Under the pieces are notes generated by a model, which did no database searches, was not told where the DNA came from, and saw only the letters and a program-made list of their open reading frames with translations. Made by a program: the position numbers and the translations under genes. Shown here in pieces: positions 1-7,890 of a DNA stretch of 64,000 nucleotides (position 1 is the stretch's first letter; each line of letters begins with the position of its first letter). Source of the DNA: Oscillospiraceae bacterium (GTDB lineage: Bacteria > Bacillota > Clostridia > Oscillospirales > CAG-272); the NCBI GenBank assembly GCA_015064285.1, contig SVSN01000001.1:54330-118329 (forward strand), in the 5' to 3' direction.

Positions 1-2
1 CT

Positions 3-1004
3 TTCGAAAATATCATCGTCCACCGCTGGAGAGATGATGTTGTGAAGATCGGCGAAGTGCCCGGCGAATATGTAGCGGAAGTTTCCGAAGGTCTGGTGGA
101 CACCCCCATCGACGTGGAAGTAAACAAGCGCCTGCTGGATCCTTCCTATGACCTGATCATTTCCATCGGTCAGGTGGTACCCCATGAAGTGGTGGGGATG
201 GCCAACTATTCCAAGAATCTGTTTGTCGGCTGCGGCGGCTCTTCCATGATCAACTCCTCCCACATGCTGGGTGCTTTCTACGGCATGGAACGGATCATGG
301 GGAAGGATTTCTCTCCCGTACGTAAGGTGTTCGACTATGCCCAGGAAAACTTCTGCAAGGATATCCCCCTTCTGTTCGTGCTGACCTGTACCACCAATAC
401 CGGCGACCAGACCAACATCCACGGGATCTACACCGGCCGGGACAGAGCAACCTTTGAAAAAGCCGTTGCCCACAGCCAGCAGATCAACCTGATCCATGTG
501 GACAAACCCTTCGATAAGGTGGTTGTCTATCTGGATCCCAGAGAATTCAAGAGCACCTGGCTGGGCAACAAGGCGGTTTACCGTACCCGTATGGCCATTG
601 CAGACGGCGGCGAGCTGATTGTGCTGGCACCCGGCGTGGCAAGATTCGGGGAAGATGACGAAAACGACCGCCTGATCCGGAAGTACGGTTACGTGGGCAG
701 AGAAAACGTGCTGCAGCTGGTAAAGGATCCCGCCAACGCCGATCTGAATGCCAATCTGTCCGTAGCAGCCCACCTGATCCACGGATCCTCTGACGGACGG
801 TTCAGCATCACCTATGCTACCGAAAAGGTGACAAAGGAAGAGGTGGAAGGTGTTGCTTTCCGCTGGATGCCTTACGAAGAAGCAGCAAAGAAATACGATC
901 CTGCGGTTCTGACCGACGGTTACCATACCATCGACGGGGAAGAGATCTTCTACATCAGCAACCCCGCCCTGGGACTGTGGTCCTACGATAAGAAGGAAGA
1001 CTGA
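3..1004 (+). CDS. LarA-like (lactate racemase family, DUF2088) protein, 5' end outside window
   Basis: The frame is open to the left edge (reading FENIIVHRW before the first internal GTG at 42), so the start lies outside and only about the last 334 residues are seen. The text matches the nickel-dependent lactate racemase/DUF2088 family: a GQVVPHEVVG segment followed by NYSKN and a glycine-rich VGCGG stretch corresponds to the family's His-Glu and Lys region, although the usual GGxK is changed here. LarA proper racemises lactate with a Ni-pincer nucleotide; many clostridial homologues of this family act on other 2-hydroxyacids and their substrates are unknown. One base separates the stop from the next ATG, so the two genes are probably co-transcribed. 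No larB/C/E is visible, so racemase activity is not established. Confidence 0.75.
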   Translation, partial: FENIIVHRWRDDVVKIGEVPGEYVAEVSEGLVDTPIDVEVNKRLLDPSYDLIISIGQVVPHEVVGMANYSKNLFVGCGGSSMINSSHMLGAFYGMERIMGKDFSPVRKVFDYAQENFCKDIPLLFVLTCTTNTGDQTNIHGIYTGRDRATFEKAVAHSQQINLIHVDKPFDKVVVYLDPREFKSTWLGNKAVYRTRMAIADGGELIVLAPGVARFGEDDENDRLIRKYGYVGRENVLQLVKDPANADLNANLSVAAHLIHGSSDGRFSITYATEKVTKEEVEGVAFRWMPYEEAAKKYDPAVLTDGYHTIDGEEIFYISNPALGLWSYDKKED

Positions 1005-1005
1005 C

Positions 1006-1845
1006 ATGGAAGAAAGATATATTGACCTCCACACCCATACTGTCTGTTCCGACGGTTCCATGACGCCGGCAGAACTGGTACGCCATGCAAAAGCATCCGG
1101 GCTGTCTGCGGTTGCCGTATCCGACCACGATACCGCAGATGGTGTGAAGGAAGCCATGGCGGTGGGGAAAGAAATCGGCATTGAAGTGGTGCCTGCCATT
1201 GAGCTGTCTGCTATTTCCGATACGGAAACCCACATTCTCGGCTACTTTATCGATCCGGATTCCGAAGCACTGGTGAAAGCGGTTGACAATATCCGCGCCA
1301 TCCGGACCCAGCGGATCGGGGAAACCTGCGAAATGCTGGAAAAGTACAATATTCACGTAACTCTGGACGAAGTAAAAGCCAAAGCCGGCGGCGGTATCCT
1401 GTGCCGTGCGCATATCGCCAAGCTGATGACGGAAAAAGGGTACAGTGAATCCCCGAAAGCCGCTTTCAATGAATGGCTGAACGTGGGTTGTCCCTGCTAC
1501 AGCGAATCCCAGGCGCTGACCGATACGGAAGCCGTGGAGCTGATCCGGGCTGCAGGCGGGGATGCCTACCTGGCGCATCTGCACCTGACCAAAAAATCCG
1601 GCGAGGATCTTGATGCCTTTGTAAAGCATCTTGTGGACGCAGGGCTGACCGGAATCGAGGGTTACTACACCGACTACACCACGGAAATGGCCGGAATCTA
1701 CCGGGGGCTGGCCGGAAAATATAACCTGAAGATTTCCGGCGGCACCGACTTCCACGGCAGCTTCAAACCCCACATCAGGATCGGAAAAGGGCTCGGTGAA
1801 ATGACCATCCCCTACACCGTTCTGGAAGAAATGAAAAAAAGATAA
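1006..1845 (+). CDS. PHP-domain phosphoesterase
   Basis: A 279-residue protein with the PHP metal-binding signature: DLHTHTVCSDG at residues 6-16, SDHDT near 39, a conserved Glu in AIELS near 65, and GGTDFHG near 247. Proteins of this size and order belong to the YciV/TrpH-like group, which includes the 5'-3' exoribonuclease RNase AM and 3',5'-nucleotide bisphosphate phosphatases. A cytoplasmic, trinuclear-metal phosphoesterase is expected. It starts 1 nt after the LarA-like stop with AAGGAAG upstream. The exact substrate cannot be told from sequence. Confidence 0.85.
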   Translation: MEERYIDLHTHTVCSDGSMTPAELVRHAKASGLSAVAVSDHDTADGVKEAMAVGKEIGIEVVPAIELSAISDTETHILGYFIDPDSEALVKAVDNIRAIRTQRIGETCEMLEKYNIHVTLDEVKAKAGGGILCRAHIAKLMTEKGYSESPKAAFNEWLNVGCPCYSESQALTDTEAVELIRAAGGDAYLAHLHLTKKSGEDLDAFVKHLVDAGLTGIEGYYTDYTTEMAGIYRGLAGKYNLKISGGTDFHGSFKPHIRIGKGLGEMTIPYTVLEEMKKR

Positions 1846-1958
1846 TTCAAACCAAATACAGCCGCTGTCCCGTATAAAAAGTTCTTTGCGGCGTTTTTCG
1901 TGGAAAGCGACTGTTCCCTCAAAAAATATATTCCCCAAAACATAAAGGAGAAAGCATC

Positions 1959-3422
1959 ATGAAAAAAGCGAATATCGGGCTGGTAGGCCTGGCTGTAATG
2001 GGTGAAAACCTGGTTCTGAACATGGAATCCAAGGGCTTCACCGTAGCTGTGTTCAACCGTACCACAGAAAAGGTTACCAACTTTGTAAACGGCAGAGGCG
2101 CCGGCAAGAACATCATCGGTACCTACAGCCTGGAAGAACTGGTAGCAAATGTGGAAAAGCCCCGCAAGATCATGCTGATGATCAAGGCCGGTTCCGCTGT
2201 TGACGCCATGATCGACACGCTGCTGCCCCTGCTGGACGATGGCGATATCATCATCGACGGCGGTAACTCCCATTTCCCGGACACCGCACGCAGAACCGCA
2301 TATGTGGAATCCAAGGGCAAGCTGTACATCGGTACCGGGGTTTCCGGCGGTGAAGAAGGCGCGCTGAACGGCCCCTCCCTGATGCCCGGCGGTTCTCCCG
2401 CTGCATGGCCCCATGTAAAGGAAATCCTGCAGGCGATCTGCGCCAAAGTGGAAGACGGTTCTCCCTGCTGTGACTGGGTAGGCGAAAACGGCGCCGGTCA
2501 TTTCGTAAAGATGGTACACAACGGTATCGAATACGGCGATATGCAGCTGATCTGTGAAGCATATCACCTGATGAAGAACCTGCTGGGTATGTCCGACGAC
2601 GAAATGCACGAAGTATTCGCAGACTGGATGAAGGGCGACCTGGACTCCTACCTGGTGGAAATCACCCGTGACATTCTGGCATACAAGGACGAAGACGGCG
2701 AGCCCATCGTAGAAAAGATTCTGGATACCGCAGGCCAGAAGGGTACCGGTAAGTGGACCGGCATCGCTGCTCTGGACGAAGGTGTGCCGCTGACCCTGAT
2801 CGGCGAAGCTGTATTTGCCCGCTGCCTGTCTGCCATGAAGGAAGAAAGAGTTGCCGCATCCGCTGTGCTGAACGGCGAAGCTGCCGCTGCTCCCGCACTG
2901 ACCGCAGAAGAAAAGGCCGAATGGATCGAAAACATCCGCTGCGCTCTGCTGGCTTCCAAGATCGTGTCCTATGCACAGGGCTATACTCTGATGAAGGCAG
3001 CCGCAAAGACTTACGGCTGGAACCTGAACTACGGCGGCATCGCACTCATGTGGAGAGGCGGCTGTATCATCCGTTCCGTATTCCTGGGCAAGATCAAGGA
3101 TGCGTTCGATGCCAACCCCGAGCTGACCAACCTGCTGCTGGATCCCTACTTCACCGAAAAGATTACCGCTCTGCTGCCCGGCTGGCGTAAGGTTGTGGCA
3201 CAGGCTGCCCTCACCGGTATGCCCGTTCCCGCATTCTCTTCCGCCCTGTCCTACTACGACGGCTACCGCTGCGACCGTCTGCCCGCAAACCTGCTGCAGG
3301 CACAGCGTGACTACTTCGGCGCACACACCTACGAAAGAGTTGACGCTCCCAGAGGGGAATTCTTCCATACCAACTGGACCGGTCACGGTGGTGACACTGC
3401 GGCTACCCAGTATGTGGTCTGA
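1959..3422 (+). CDS. gnd: 6-phosphogluconate dehydrogenase, decarboxylating
   Basis: Oxidises and decarboxylates 6-phosphogluconate to ribulose 5-phosphate in the oxidative pentose phosphate pathway. The 487 residues match the full-length family. Visible landmarks: the Rossmann start [12 protein letters not shown], the NRTTEK segment whose Arg-Thr favours [13 protein letters not shown], the substrate-binding GVSGGEEGA, the catalytic [13 protein letters not shown], and the C-terminal tail [20 protein letters not shown] followed by [11 protein letters not shown]. The start has AAAGGAG 8 nt upstream. A GC-rich hairpin follows the stop. It is followed by a sugar-kinase gene, suggesting hexonate metabolism. 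Confidence 0.97.
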   Translation: MKKANIGLVGLAVMGENLVLNMESKGFTVAVFNRTTEKVTNFVNGRGAGKNIIGTYSLEELVANVEKPRKIMLMIKAGSAVDAMIDTLLPLLDDGDIIIDGGNSHFPDTARRTAYVESKGKLYIGTGVSGGEEGALNGPSLMPGGSPAAWPHVKEILQAICAKVEDGSPCCDWVGENGAGHFVKMVHNGIEYGDMQLICEAYHLMKNLLGMSDDEMHEVFADWMKGDLDSYLVEITRDILAYKDEDGEPIVEKILDTAGQKGTGKWTGIAALDEGVPLTLIGEAVFARCLSAMKEERVAASAVLNGEAAAAPALTAEEKAEWIENIRCALLASKIVSYAQGYTLMKAAAKTYGWNLNYGGIALMWRGGCIIRSVFLGKIKDAFDANPELTNLLLDPYFTEKITALLPGWRKVVAQAALTGMPVPAFSSALSYYDGYRCDRLPANLLQAQRDYFGAHTYERVDAPRGEFFHTNWTGHGGDTAATQYVV

Positions 3423-3440
3423 TTTCAAAAGAGCATAACA

Positions 3441-3477
3441 CAGGGGGAGATTTTCAAACCTACAGGAAGTCTCCCCC
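3441..3477 (+). terminator. hairpin downstream of gnd
   Basis: GGGGGAGA pairs with TCTCCCCC around a 19-nt loop. There is no clear U-tract after it, so it may be a processing or weak termination structure. Confidence 0.4.
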
Positions 3478-3488
3478 GACCTGTATTT

Positions 3489-3766
3489 CATATTCTGAAA
3501 TAGCCGATTGCAAAACGCACCAAAAACGAAATCAAGCACTCGGAAACCGGCTACGGTGAGCAGGGTAGGGTCCCTGCGAACTCGCTTTACTATTTCTCGG
3601 GGTTTGCAATTTCTATATATAGTGGCACATGGAATTGCAGTCACTATATCCAGTAGAATCCATTTTAAAAGTTTTTGCTCACTCAGCCTTGCTGAGTGGG
3701 GCTTTATTTTCAAAAAGCCGCGTTTCCCTTTTACTGGAATTTTGCAATCGGCTACATATTCTGAAA
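3489..3766 (+). repeat. 234-bp-family palindromic element, copy 1, with 12-bp direct repeats
   Basis: The element itself is 3501-3754 (254 bp). Its ends are inverted repeats (TAGCCGATTGCAAAA and its complement). It is flanked by the direct repeat CATATTCTGAAA at 3489-3500 and 3755-3766, as expected of a target-site duplication. It carries the family hairpin GCAGGG-loop-CCCTGC near 3565 and the CTATATATAG/CACTATAT core. It is longer than the other copies because of an extra hairpin, CACTCAG-CCTT-GCTGAGTG, near 3680-3697. The right end lies 29 bp before the start of the downstream kinase gene, so it probably lies in that gene's 5' leader. It encodes no transposase. Confidence 0.85.
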
Positions 3767-3783
3767 ACAAAGGAGATTTTGAC

Positions 3784-4857
3784 ATGAAAATCCGTGAAAA
3801 CTGCAAATATGCTATCGTAGTTCCCACCTCTATGGGTGTTCGTATCTGCCCCATGCACGGTCAGCCCGTTGCCTCCAGCGACAATTTCTTCATGCAGGCT
3901 ACCAGTGCCGAATCCAATGTGCTGTCCATCGCTTCTTATCTGGGTATGCCCACCAAGGTTCTGACCACCTTCGTGAAGGACAGCCCCATTGCTGATTTCA
4001 TCAAGCGTAATCTCCGTTCCCGCGGTATCGATTACGAAGGTGCTGAAGTGGAACAGGGCGGCCCCTGGGGGTACCGTCACCAGTTCAACATCGCTGACAG
4101 CGGGTATGGTTCCCGCGGCCCCCGTGTATGCAACGACAGAGCAGGGGAAGTCGGCCGTACCCTGAACATCAAGGACTTTGACGTTGACCGTATCTTCGGC
4201 GAAGAAGGCGTACAGATCCTGCACCTGTCCGGTCTGATCGGCGCACTGTCTCCGGAAACCAGTGTGTTCTGTCAGGAACTGGCAAGAGCCGCCAAGAAGT
4301 ACGGCACCCTGATCTCCTTTGACCTGAACTACCGCGCTTCCTTCTGGAAGGACAGAGAAGACGAGCTGCGCGCCATCTTTACCGAAATCGCTTCTCTTGC
4401 CGACATTCTGGTGGGCAATGAAGAAGACTTCCAGCTGGCTCTGGGCATGAAGGGTCCCGAAGCGGGCGGTAAGGATCTCTCTTCCAAGATCGCTTCCTTC
4501 CAGGAAATGATCGGTGAAGTGAAGAAAGCATATCCCAACGCATCCGTATTCGGCACCACCCTGCGGCAGGTTGTCAATGTAAACGAACACATCTGGGGTG
4601 CTATCATTCTGGCGGAAGACGGCTGGCATATCGCAGAACCCAGACCCATTCATGTTCTGGACAGAATCGGCGGCGGCGACGGCTTCGTAGGCGGTATGCT
4701 GTACGCTATCCTGAAGGGCTGGGAAGCAGAAAAGTGGGTACAGTTCGGCTGGGCATCCGGCGCGCTGGCAACCACCTTCCTGACCGACTACGCACAGCCT
4801 GCCGACGAAGAAATGATCTGGTCCGTATGGGGCGGCAACGCACGGGTCAAGAGATAA
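3784..4857 (+). CDS. PfkB-family carbohydrate kinase (2-keto-3-deoxygluconate kinase-like)
   Basis: A 357-residue ribokinase-fold kinase. The PfkB C-terminal signature is present as DRIGGGDGFVGGMLYAIL, with the catalytic Asp in GGGD. A central ISFDLNYRASFW segment also fits KDG/fructokinase-type members. The ATG at 3784 is chosen because AAAGGAG lies 8 nt upstream; the longer open frame before it is only read-through of repeat copy 1. Its position after 6-phosphogluconate dehydrogenase suggests a sugar-acid substrate such as 2-keto-3-deoxygluconate, but this is inference from context. Codon use is strongly biased, as in gnd, suggesting high expression. Confidence 0.85.
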   Translation: MKIRENCKYAIVVPTSMGVRICPMHGQPVASSDNFFMQATSAESNVLSIASYLGMPTKVLTTFVKDSPIADFIKRNLRSRGIDYEGAEVEQGGPWGYRHQFNIADSGYGSRGPRVCNDRAGEVGRTLNIKDFDVDRIFGEEGVQILHLSGLIGALSPETSVFCQELARAAKKYGTLISFDLNYRASFWKDREDELRAIFTEIASLADILVGNEEDFQLALGMKGPEAGGKDLSSKIASFQEMIGEVKKAYPNASVFGTTLRQVVNVNEHIWGAIILAEDGWHIAEPRPIHVLDRIGGGDGFVGGMLYAILKGWEAEKWVQFGWASGALATTFLTDYAQPADEEMIWSVWGGNARVKR

Positions 4858-4888
4858 GTATTCCGGTCTGATAAAGGAATAGAACTGT

Positions 4889-5857
4889 ATGGATTTTCTG
4901 TTCTTGATGATCGCCTGCCTGTTTTTCTCGGTGCAGTTCATTTTTCAGAAATGTTTCCAGAAAAACACCAAAGGCGGGTACGGGATTACCGTCTGGAATC
5001 AGTTTCATATTTATATTTTCATGGGGGTGTATCTGCTTCTGACCAGTGATACCCCCATGCAGACCACCCTGACATCCCTTCTGCTGTCTGTGGGATATGC
5101 AGTCTCCGGGCTGACATCCTCCACCGGCTCACTCTTCGCCATGCGGTACGGAAAAATGTCTTCTGTGACGACTTTCTGTCTGCTGGGCGGTATGATCCTG
5201 CCTTTTGTGTACGGTGTGCTGTTTCTGCATGAGGAAGTCACCCTGTGGAAAGTACTGGGGATTCTTGTTCTCACCGGTTCCATGCTGCCGTCTCTGTTCG
5301 AAAAAGATCCTTCCGGCGCAGAGCGGACAAAAGGGGACAGAGTGAAGTATTTCATCTTCTGCATGATGACCTTCTGCGGAAACGGTATGGTCAGCGTGAT
5401 CTCCAAAGCACACCAGATTTCCGACAATGCTATGCGCCTGCCGGGAGGAGAAGTGGATACAGACGGTTTTGTTCTGCAGAATGCACTGGTCTGCCTGGTG
5501 ATTGCTTTCGGGATTCTGCTTGTGCGTACTGTTATGGCTGCCGGAAATGGGGATAAAACCCCGGTGCGGTCTGTGTACTATGAGATCGGGAAAAATAAAA
5601 TGGTGCCGAAGCTGTTTGTGCTGCTGCTGGCGCTGACCGCAGGGTATGCCGTGTGCAATGCCGTGGGGAATATCTTCTCCCTGCGCTGCGCCATGACCAT
5701 GGATTCATCCATTCAGTTCCCGATGCTGTCCGGCGTTGTGATTTTCATGACGGCAGTGTTCGGATGGCTGTTTTTCCGGGAGAAGATCGGAAAATCGAAT
5801 CTGCTCAGTCTGACGCTGACACTGATCGGGATCAGCCTTTTCATGATTCCCGTATAA
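4889..5857 (+). CDS. EamA/DMT-superfamily membrane transporter
   Basis: A 322-residue integral membrane protein with about ten hydrophobic segments and the duplicated five-helix layout of the drug/metabolite transporter family. It begins MDFLFLMIACLFFSVQF. The C-terminal GWLFFREKIGKSNLLSLTLTL is the usual family ending (short basic loop, final helix). It lies 31 nt after the kinase gene and 15 nt before the acyltransferase gene, so it is probably co-transcribed and may export or import the metabolite of this locus. The substrate is unknown. Confidence 0.8.
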   Translation: MDFLFLMIACLFFSVQFIFQKCFQKNTKGGYGITVWNQFHIYIFMGVYLLLTSDTPMQTTLTSLLLSVGYAVSGLTSSTGSLFAMRYGKMSSVTTFCLLGGMILPFVYGVLFLHEEVTLWKVLGILVLTGSMLPSLFEKDPSGAERTKGDRVKYFIFCMMTFCGNGMVSVISKAHQISDNAMRLPGGEVDTDGFVLQNALVCLVIAFGILLVRTVMAAGNGDKTPVRSVYYEIGKNKMVPKLFVLLLALTAGYAVCNAVGNIFSLRCAMTMDSSIQFPMLSGVVIFMTAVFGWLFFREKIGKSNLLSLTLTLIGISLFMIPV

Positions 5858-5872
5858 TCGGAGGAAAACAGG

Positions 5873-6784
5873 ATGACGAATGAAAAATATGCGGCTGTGT
5901 ACGCCCATGCGCTGGAGATTGCGGAAAAGACCGGCTTTACGGCAGAACAGATCGGCGAGCTGGCTCCTGCCATGACGATGGTACTGGAAAAGGCACCGGA
6001 ACCGTTTGAAGCTCTGGAAAAAGCCATGCTGGAAGGGCAAGACAACGCCGATATGGTGTACGCCCTGACCCGTCCGCTGGGACTGGAAGACGATTTCGGT
6101 ATGCTGGCTGTGTGTCTGCTGCTGACCCATGCGTCCCATGAACTGTACCGTAAGAAGGGAATCGCAGAAGACATTTATGTGGATTCCATGAAGGATATCC
6201 GTGTATGGACCGGAACCTGTATCGACAACCGGCAGCATCTGGGCGTGTACCAGTACGGCTGGATCCGCAACTTTTACAAAGCAGATATCGTTCGCCTAGG
6301 CCGGCTGGAATTCCATATTGTCCCGTATACCCACGATGAACCCTATACAGCCTGCGGCGTCACGGTGAAAAAGGGCGATCCCGTCATCAATACCCATATT
6401 CCCGCCGACGGTCATATGGAGCCGGAAGATGTCCGGGACGCTTTCCGGAAAGCATACCGTTATTTCGGAAAAACAGGGATTACCCCCATCGTGTGTCATT
6501 CCTGGCTGCTGTACCCGAAAAACCGGCTGTTCTGCAAACCGGAATCCCGGATGGCAGCATTCCTGGATACCTTTACCATTCTGGAAAGCAAAGATATTCC
6601 AAACAGCGGCGATCTGTGGCGCGTGTTCGGTCATCGTCCCACCTATGAACCGGATTCTCTTCCGGACGACACACCTCTGCGGCGTCAGCTGAAGGAGCAT
6701 CTGAAAAACGGCGGTACGATGGGCGAAGGCTACGGCATCTTCCTGCATGACGGTGAAAAGCGTGTGGACGGCCCCATGGCATAA
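5873..6784 (+). CDS. acyltransferase-domain protein with N-terminal helical and C-terminal GNAT-like domains
   Basis: A 303-residue cytoplasmic protein with no signal or membrane segment. The N-terminal ~120 residues are helical and acidic. The C-terminal half contains CIDNRQHLGVYQYGWIRN and PIVCHSWLLYPKNRLF. This resembles the two-domain acyltransferase family described as a DUF5596-type N-domain plus a GNAT-like C-domain, common as orphan genes in gut Clostridia. No member function is known to me. Start ATG has GGAGGAAAACAGG upstream. It sits between an EamA transporter and a hydroxyacid dehydrogenase, with short gaps consistent with one transcript. Confidence 0.6.
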   Translation: MTNEKYAAVYAHALEIAEKTGFTAEQIGELAPAMTMVLEKAPEPFEALEKAMLEGQDNADMVYALTRPLGLEDDFGMLAVCLLLTHASHELYRKKGIAEDIYVDSMKDIRVWTGTCIDNRQHLGVYQYGWIRNFYKADIVRLGRLEFHIVPYTHDEPYTACGVTVKKGDPVINTHIPADGHMEPEDVRDAFRKAYRYFGKTGITPIVCHSWLLYPKNRLFCKPESRMAAFLDTFTILESKDIPNSGDLWRVFGHRPTYEPDSLPDDTPLRRQLKEHLKNGGTMGEGYGIFLHDGEKRVDGPMA

Positions 6785-6808
6785 ATTACAGCCCCTTATG
6801 GAGATTTT

Positions 6809-7765
6809 ATGAAAATTGTTGTATTGGATGGATTTGCCGTAAACCCCGGGGATCTGACCTGGAATTTCCTGGAAAAATACGGAGAAGCGGCAGTCTATGA
6901 TAAAACCCCCAACGAACAGGCAGCGGCAGTGATCGGAGATGCCGAAGTGGTGTTTACCAACCGTGTGAAAATCACGGAAGAAGTGCTGAAGGCCTGTCCC
7001 AACGTAAAATATGTTTCCGCACTGGGTACCGGGTATGATATGATCGATGTCAAAGCATGCCGTGCCCATGGCGTGGAAGTGTGCAATGTTCCCGGGTATT
7101 CCACCATGTCTGTTGCCCAGCATGCGTTCACCCTGCTTCTGTCTTTTGCAGCAGATCTGGAAGGACTCTGCGGCATTGTAAAGGACGGTATGTGGACCGG
7201 CATTCCCGGATTTCAGTACCAGAAAGTCCGCTTTATTGAGCTGGCCGACAAAACCGTGGGCATTTACGGCTGCGGTGCCATCGGGAAAGCTTTCGGCAGA
7301 ATGTGCCAGGCATTCGGCATGAACGTGCTGGCTACCAGACGATCCAAAACCGAAGGGGAAGAAGACGGCATCACGTATGTCACCCCCGAAGAACTGCTGG
7401 AAAGAGCGGATTATATTTCCTTCCATTGTCCTCTGACCGATGAAACCCGCGGTATGGTAAACCGGGAATTCATTACCGGAATGAAAGACGGTGCTGTGAT
7501 CATCAATACTTCCCGTGGTGCCGTACTGAACGAAGCCGACGTAGCCGAAGCGCTGCACAGCGGCAAACTGGGCGGTGCCGGGCTGGATGTTCTGGCTGTG
7601 GAACCGGCTGATCCTGAGAATCCTCTGCTGACCGCGCCGAACTGCCGGATCACACCCCACAGCGCATGGACTTCCAGAGAAGCAAGACTCCGCCTGCTGG
7701 ACGTACTGGACGCTAACCTGGGTTCCTTTGTGTGCTCCGGGCAGGGTATAAACCGGGTATTCTGA
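6809..7765 (+). CDS. D-2-hydroxyacid dehydrogenase (glycerate dehydrogenase/hydroxypyruvate reductase type)
   Basis: A 318-residue NAD(P)-dependent enzyme interconverting 2-keto acids and D-2-hydroxyacids. The NAD-binding GIYGCGAIGKAFGRM gives GxGxxG. The catalytic set is visible: Arg in INTSRGAVLNEADV, Glu in LAVEPADPENPLL, and His in ITPHSAWTSREAR. Length and motif spacing match glycerate/hydroxypyruvate dehydrogenases. Start ATG follows TGGAGATTTT. It is the last gene of the + strand set and is followed by a strong terminator. Together with the LarA-like protein it suggests handling of hydroxyacids. Confidence 0.9.
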   Translation: MKIVVLDGFAVNPGDLTWNFLEKYGEAAVYDKTPNEQAAAVIGDAEVVFTNRVKITEEVLKACPNVKYVSALGTGYDMIDVKACRAHGVEVCNVPGYSTMSVAQHAFTLLLSFAADLEGLCGIVKDGMWTGIPGFQYQKVRFIELADKTVGIYGCGAIGKAFGRMCQAFGMNVLATRRSKTEGEEDGITYVTPEELLERADYISFHCPLTDETRGMVNREFITGMKDGAVIINTSRGAVLNEADVAEALHSGKLGGAGLDVLAVEPADPENPLLTAPNCRITPHSAWTSREARLRLLDVLDANLGSFVCSGQGINRVF

Positions 7766-7768
7766 GAT

Positions 7769-7816
7769 AAAAAATCTCTCCTTCTCCGTGCAGAACGGTC
7801 CGGGAGAGATTTTTTT
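7769..7816 (+). terminator. Rho-independent terminator
   Basis: AAATCTCTC and GAGAGATTT form the stem around a GC-containing loop, followed by TTTTTTC. It ends the 3784-7765 gene set. Confidence 0.85.
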
Positions 7817-7890
7817 CATATACCACCGAACCTTTTCCCCTTTTTGCGACTATATGGGTGTATCGATACAAAGAAACAGGAGAAGAAAAC

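Noticed and set aside
3508..3783. Protein-coding reading of the repeat (similar peptides arise in copies 1, 3, 4 and 6)
   Set aside because: Frames differ between copies, no SD, and the conserved feature is base pairing, not codons.
955..3854. Long minus-strand open frames opposite gnd, the PHP gene and the kinase (327 and 680 codons)
   Set aside because: They are shadows of strongly biased plus-strand genes; no SD, no recognisable domain, and they cross gene boundaries and repeat copy 1.
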